From positions 15,882,403 to 15,946,402 of the forward strand of contig CM042084.1 of the NCBI GenBank assembly GCA_023512835.1: a stretch of 64,000 nucleotides of DNA, written 5' to 3'. Position numbers and translations under genes: made by a program. Below, in pieces: positions 61,038 through 64,000 of this stretch. Origin of the DNA: Taxillus chinensis (lineage: Eukaryota; Streptophyta; Magnoliopsida; Santalales; Loranthaceae). The notes under the pieces were generated by a model, which ran no database searches, had not been told where the DNA came from, and saw only the letters and a program-made list of their open reading frames with translations. Numbering within the stretch: the stretch's first letter is position 1; each line of letters starts with the position of its first letter.

Positions 61038-61045
61038 TTTATAAA
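61038..61045 (-). promoter_or_regulatory. Possible TATA box of polygalacturonase
   Basis: tttataaa, self-complementary, about 50 bp upstream of the start codon, followed farther upstream by a GA-rich tract (61075-61170). The short distance leaves a very short leader, so another start site is possible. Confidence 0.4.
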
Positions 61046-61074
61046 TGTCAGAAAAGGATAAATGACTACTGTCT

Positions 61075-61116
61075 GTCTCTCTCTCTCTCTCGCTCGCTCT
61101 CTCTCTCTCTCTCTCT

Positions 61117-61149
<33 letters not shown>

Positions 61150-61180
61150 GCTCGCTCTCTATCACTCACTCACTCACTCA
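61075..61180. repeat. (CT)n microsatellite, imperfect
   Basis: CT repeats with interspersed ctcgctcgct and a short C run, ending in cactcactcactcac. It lies 85-190 bp upstream of the polygalacturonase start and is GA-rich on its sense strand. Confidence 0.9.
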
Positions 61181-64000
61181 CATTGGTATTTTTCTACACA
61201 AAGTAGATGTGAAACTATGGAAGATCAATTATCATTTGCTTTGGTTTTGGTTCTGTGTTTTGTGGTCGAAGTGTTTTTTGTTACCAGTGTTGTAAAAAAA
61301 ATTTCCCTAATTAACGGTACTTTTTTTAAGGACAGTGTTAGTGTTTACATCTCGACAAGTACATCTGAAAGTGATGCTCAGTACTACTACATGTTCTCCG
61401 GGTATGTTCAGCATATCCATCCTACGGTGGCGTTGCCAACTGTGGGGCATGCAAATTATTTTAATTAGTAGGCTTTTAACATATTTATAAATAAATTCAA
61501 TCGCATATATATGACTTTGGCCCCAACAAGATGTTAATCACCTTATTTGTTATGGACCGTATTATTATCATTATTATATATAATTATAATTATTATTAAA
61601 TTATGTTAAATCTACTTTAAATTATGTTAAATCCTATGTCAATCTTCACCTGGGTACACCTATATTTACTCATATTTTAGAGTAAACCAATATGGAAGTA
61701 TTGTGTTGTGATTTTTCAAAAATAATAGATTAGGTTGGCTCGGTGTTGTTATTTAAAAAAAAATAGAATTATTTTAAAAAATATGAGTTTAGATGAATTT
61801 AAAATTATTTAATTTTTAGAATTTAATTTTTAAAATAAGTTTATTTTATAGTTATTTTTTAAAAATATTTTTAATTATTTCTGTTTTTAACTCTAAAATC
61901 AACTCGTAAAAGAAATCTAAATAATTTATTTTTATTGTTCTTCTATTTTATTAATTGGACACATCAAGTTTTTTTATTTTTTTAAGACTCAATTTTAAAT
62001 ACACTCTTATTTTAAAATGCAATCTCTCTATTATCAAACATAAATTATTTTAAATTTATAATTTAATACAAACTTAAATAGAATTTTAAAAATAAAATAC
62101 GATCTCCAAGAGTTTTTTTTCCGTTACATCAATGCATGAATGGCTCACTTTTTTAAAAAAACAATCAAGCGCGAAAATAAATTTAAAGCATATACACACA
62201 CATAAATGTTTTAGATTTAAAAACAATTCATTTACTGTAACCTTATATTTTCCGAATAAACTCTTAATTGTTTTTTCATATATATATATATATATATATA
62301 CACGCGCCCGCGCGCGTGCGGGTGCTCATATCTAATTTTAAAAAAAAAAAAAAAAAGAGAAAAGAAGGTGGCAGTTTGTCAAGCAGTTCGCGTACGGTTG
62401 CAAATTGTGTACTGTTATACCAATAGAAATATAATAAATAAATTTATTAAGAGTATTTATAAAAATAAAAAAAAAGACGCTAAATAGGCGGTTACTTATA
62501 ACCGATATTTGAATACTAATTAAAACATTGCCCAACGAAAATTTAATTTTATACTGCTGATGACTAGTCTAGCAGTGATGAAATGAATCAATAATTAATT
62601 TAAAATGAAGGAATGATACTAGGATCGCTGGAGTTAAAAGTCTCAACATTTTTTAAGAAGTAAATGAATTAAAAATTTTAAAAAAATGGCATATTAAAAA
62701 AAAACAAACACACACACACAGGCATATGAACAGTACTGGTGTTTTGATGCAGAAGCCAATAGAGCTCTCGTGACTACTACTCTTGGTTGTTTGTAGTAGC
62801 TGCCCGACAAGAGTTTTAAACCCATTCACGTGCTCCCACAACATATGGACAAGGTCCACTGCTACCCTCACTATATATGTTCTGCATGACACGCACAGTC
62901 ACACACACAACGCACCGGAAGATACAATTTCAAACCAAAGCCTCTTCTTAATTATTGGCTGAATCAGTTGTTATAATTACTTTTCTTCTTCTTAAAAATT
63001 AATTAGCACGGCTCATCAGAGTCGTACACACACACACACACATACACAGAATTCACGAATATATGGGAATTGTAAGTGTAGCCATTGATCAAAATCGCTT
63101 ATATATAGTTGAGAGTAGATGTAAATAAAAGATCTAATTAGCAAGGACGAAACTAAAATCACCTGAAACTTAATTAAAGCAATCTACCAAATTAATGCAA
63201 GTTGCTGCGCTGCCACCCCAGAATCTCCTGCCGCCGCGCGGATGGCCTCTGGCACACACAGAGATTATGAAAGCTAGCATATACAATGCGAAATGGGTTA
63301 CAAATTTTTTTGTGGCGCATTGTGGTGGGGGTGGGCAGGCTTGGAGAGCCTTTTATAGAGAGGTGTGGTTCGTGAGGCTTGTGTGTGTGTGTGTGTGTGT
63401 GAAAGAGAGAGAGAGGGAGGGATTGTTGTCTTGGCGTGTCACATGGATCCATACAAGGTCACGGGCGTTAAACTCGGTGGACCAGACCAACAACGCCGTC
63501 CTAATGCTTGTGATCAGTTTCGGACTGACGTCTCAGTTTAGTATGCTGTGCCATGCGCTCCTTACCAGCTGACATGATGGTGCACATAATACTGCTGCTC
63601 TGCCTCGTTCGTTGGCTTTCCCTGTTTATATTAAAATAATAATAATAAAATTAAAATTATATAGCCGATAAAAATTATCTATTTATTTTTTTATTAAAAA
63701 AAAAAAGAATAAATTAATACGGTTAAGAAAACAAAACACAGAGATATATTGCGTTCACTATTGTACGGCGTGGGTGGTTAGGACAAATACAATGGTTAAT
63801 TAAAAACAAATAGGTTCGTCCTAACCGACCCAGAAACGAGGTTTATGGAGTCCCCGGAAAGTCACAAAAACAAACTCGATCGTCTGTCCCAAACCCAATG
63901 TTTTGGGGAATTAATATTGTTAAATTCATCTCCTTCCTTTTTTCTTTTTCTTTTTTCTTTTTATTTTTGGGTGCAAACATATTTCTTAATTACGTACTCA
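61181..64000. other. Intergenic to window end, no gene called
   Basis: AT-rich with a (TA)n run at 62279-62300 followed by cacgcgcccgcgcgcgtg, CA repeats near 62707-62720 and 63027-63042, and GT plus GA runs at 63380-63415. On minus at about 63353-63361 a tataaaagg box precedes an ATG at 63322 (MRHKKICNPF...), giving a 42-codon frame to 63195. This could be the first exon of a leftward gene, but the protein is not recognised and no further exon is seen. Confidence 0.4.

Noticed and set aside
62816..62850. cacgtgctccc resembling part of a miR164 star strand
   Set aside because: No complementary mature sequence occurs within a foldback distance.
62653..62892. 79-codon minus frame (MSCRTYIVRVAVDLV...)
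   Set aside because: No recognisable domain, runs into CA-repeat sequence, no promoter or exon context.
63192..63572. Overlapping frames on both strands near window end
   Set aside because: GT/GA repeats keep frames open. A TATA-like box is noted, but the 42-codon peptide is unassigned, so no gene is called.

Overview
This is a nuclear window from a flowering plant, probably a eudicot, though no species can be named. The evidence is GT-AG introns with AT-rich interiors, plant-specific families (GFS12, DUF247, 1-Cys peroxiredoxin PER1, GH28 polygalacturonase), dense hAT, MULE, copia and LTR debris, and (CA)n, (CT)n and (AT)n microsatellites. No tRNA, rRNA, CRISPR or bacterial-type feature was seen.

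Four genes look intact. (1) 25051 to 4967, minus: a 16-exon gene for a GFS12-type pseudokinase-BEACH-WD40 protein. I joined the exons by hand; all phases agree and give 1669 aa. (2) 29535 to 28446, minus: a 4-exon PER1-type 1-Cys peroxiredoxin (219 aa) with TATA, ABRE-like and G-box motifs upstream. (3) 40336 to 41709, plus: a single-exon DUF247 protein (457 aa). (4) 60990 to 58580, minus: a 6-exon GH28 polygalacturonase (460 aa) with all catalytic motifs.

The rest is mostly mobile or broken DNA. The 6.8-kb intron 14 of GFS12 holds a decayed Ty1/copia element into which a hAT element (7670-11129) with an 8-bp target duplication inserted. The 4.7-kb intron 8 holds copia-like remnants, a 201-bp hAT-type MITE and a near-perfect 108-nt foldback. 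Gene fragments lie between the genes: alpha-amylase (1.5 kb), RD19-type cysteine protease (31.3 kb), a mitochondrial carrier exon (37.2 kb), a polygalacturonase exon copy (37.8 kb), a BTB/POZ gene (53 kb) and a DUF247 copy (57.2 kb).

From about 42.0 to 53.5 kb lies a GC-richer block that I read as one or more Mutator-like elements. It has three arrays rich in CTCGAG palindromes, a transposon-type ORF and an Ulp1-like protease remnant on plus, a broken FAR1/MULE transposase on minus, a 354-bp inverted duplication that would give hairpin RNA, and a 2.7-kb solo LTR with a perfect 5-bp target duplication. Homopolymer blocks at 27.3-28.1 kb (including 409 pure C) and 40.0-40.2 kb are probably assembly or sequencing artefacts.

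The four intact genes share no evident pathway. GFS12 acts in vacuolar trafficking and PER1 in seed redox protection; the polygalacturonase acts on wall pectin, and the DUF247 protein is a membrane protein of unknown role. The window is better read as ordinary genes spaced and stretched by transposons.
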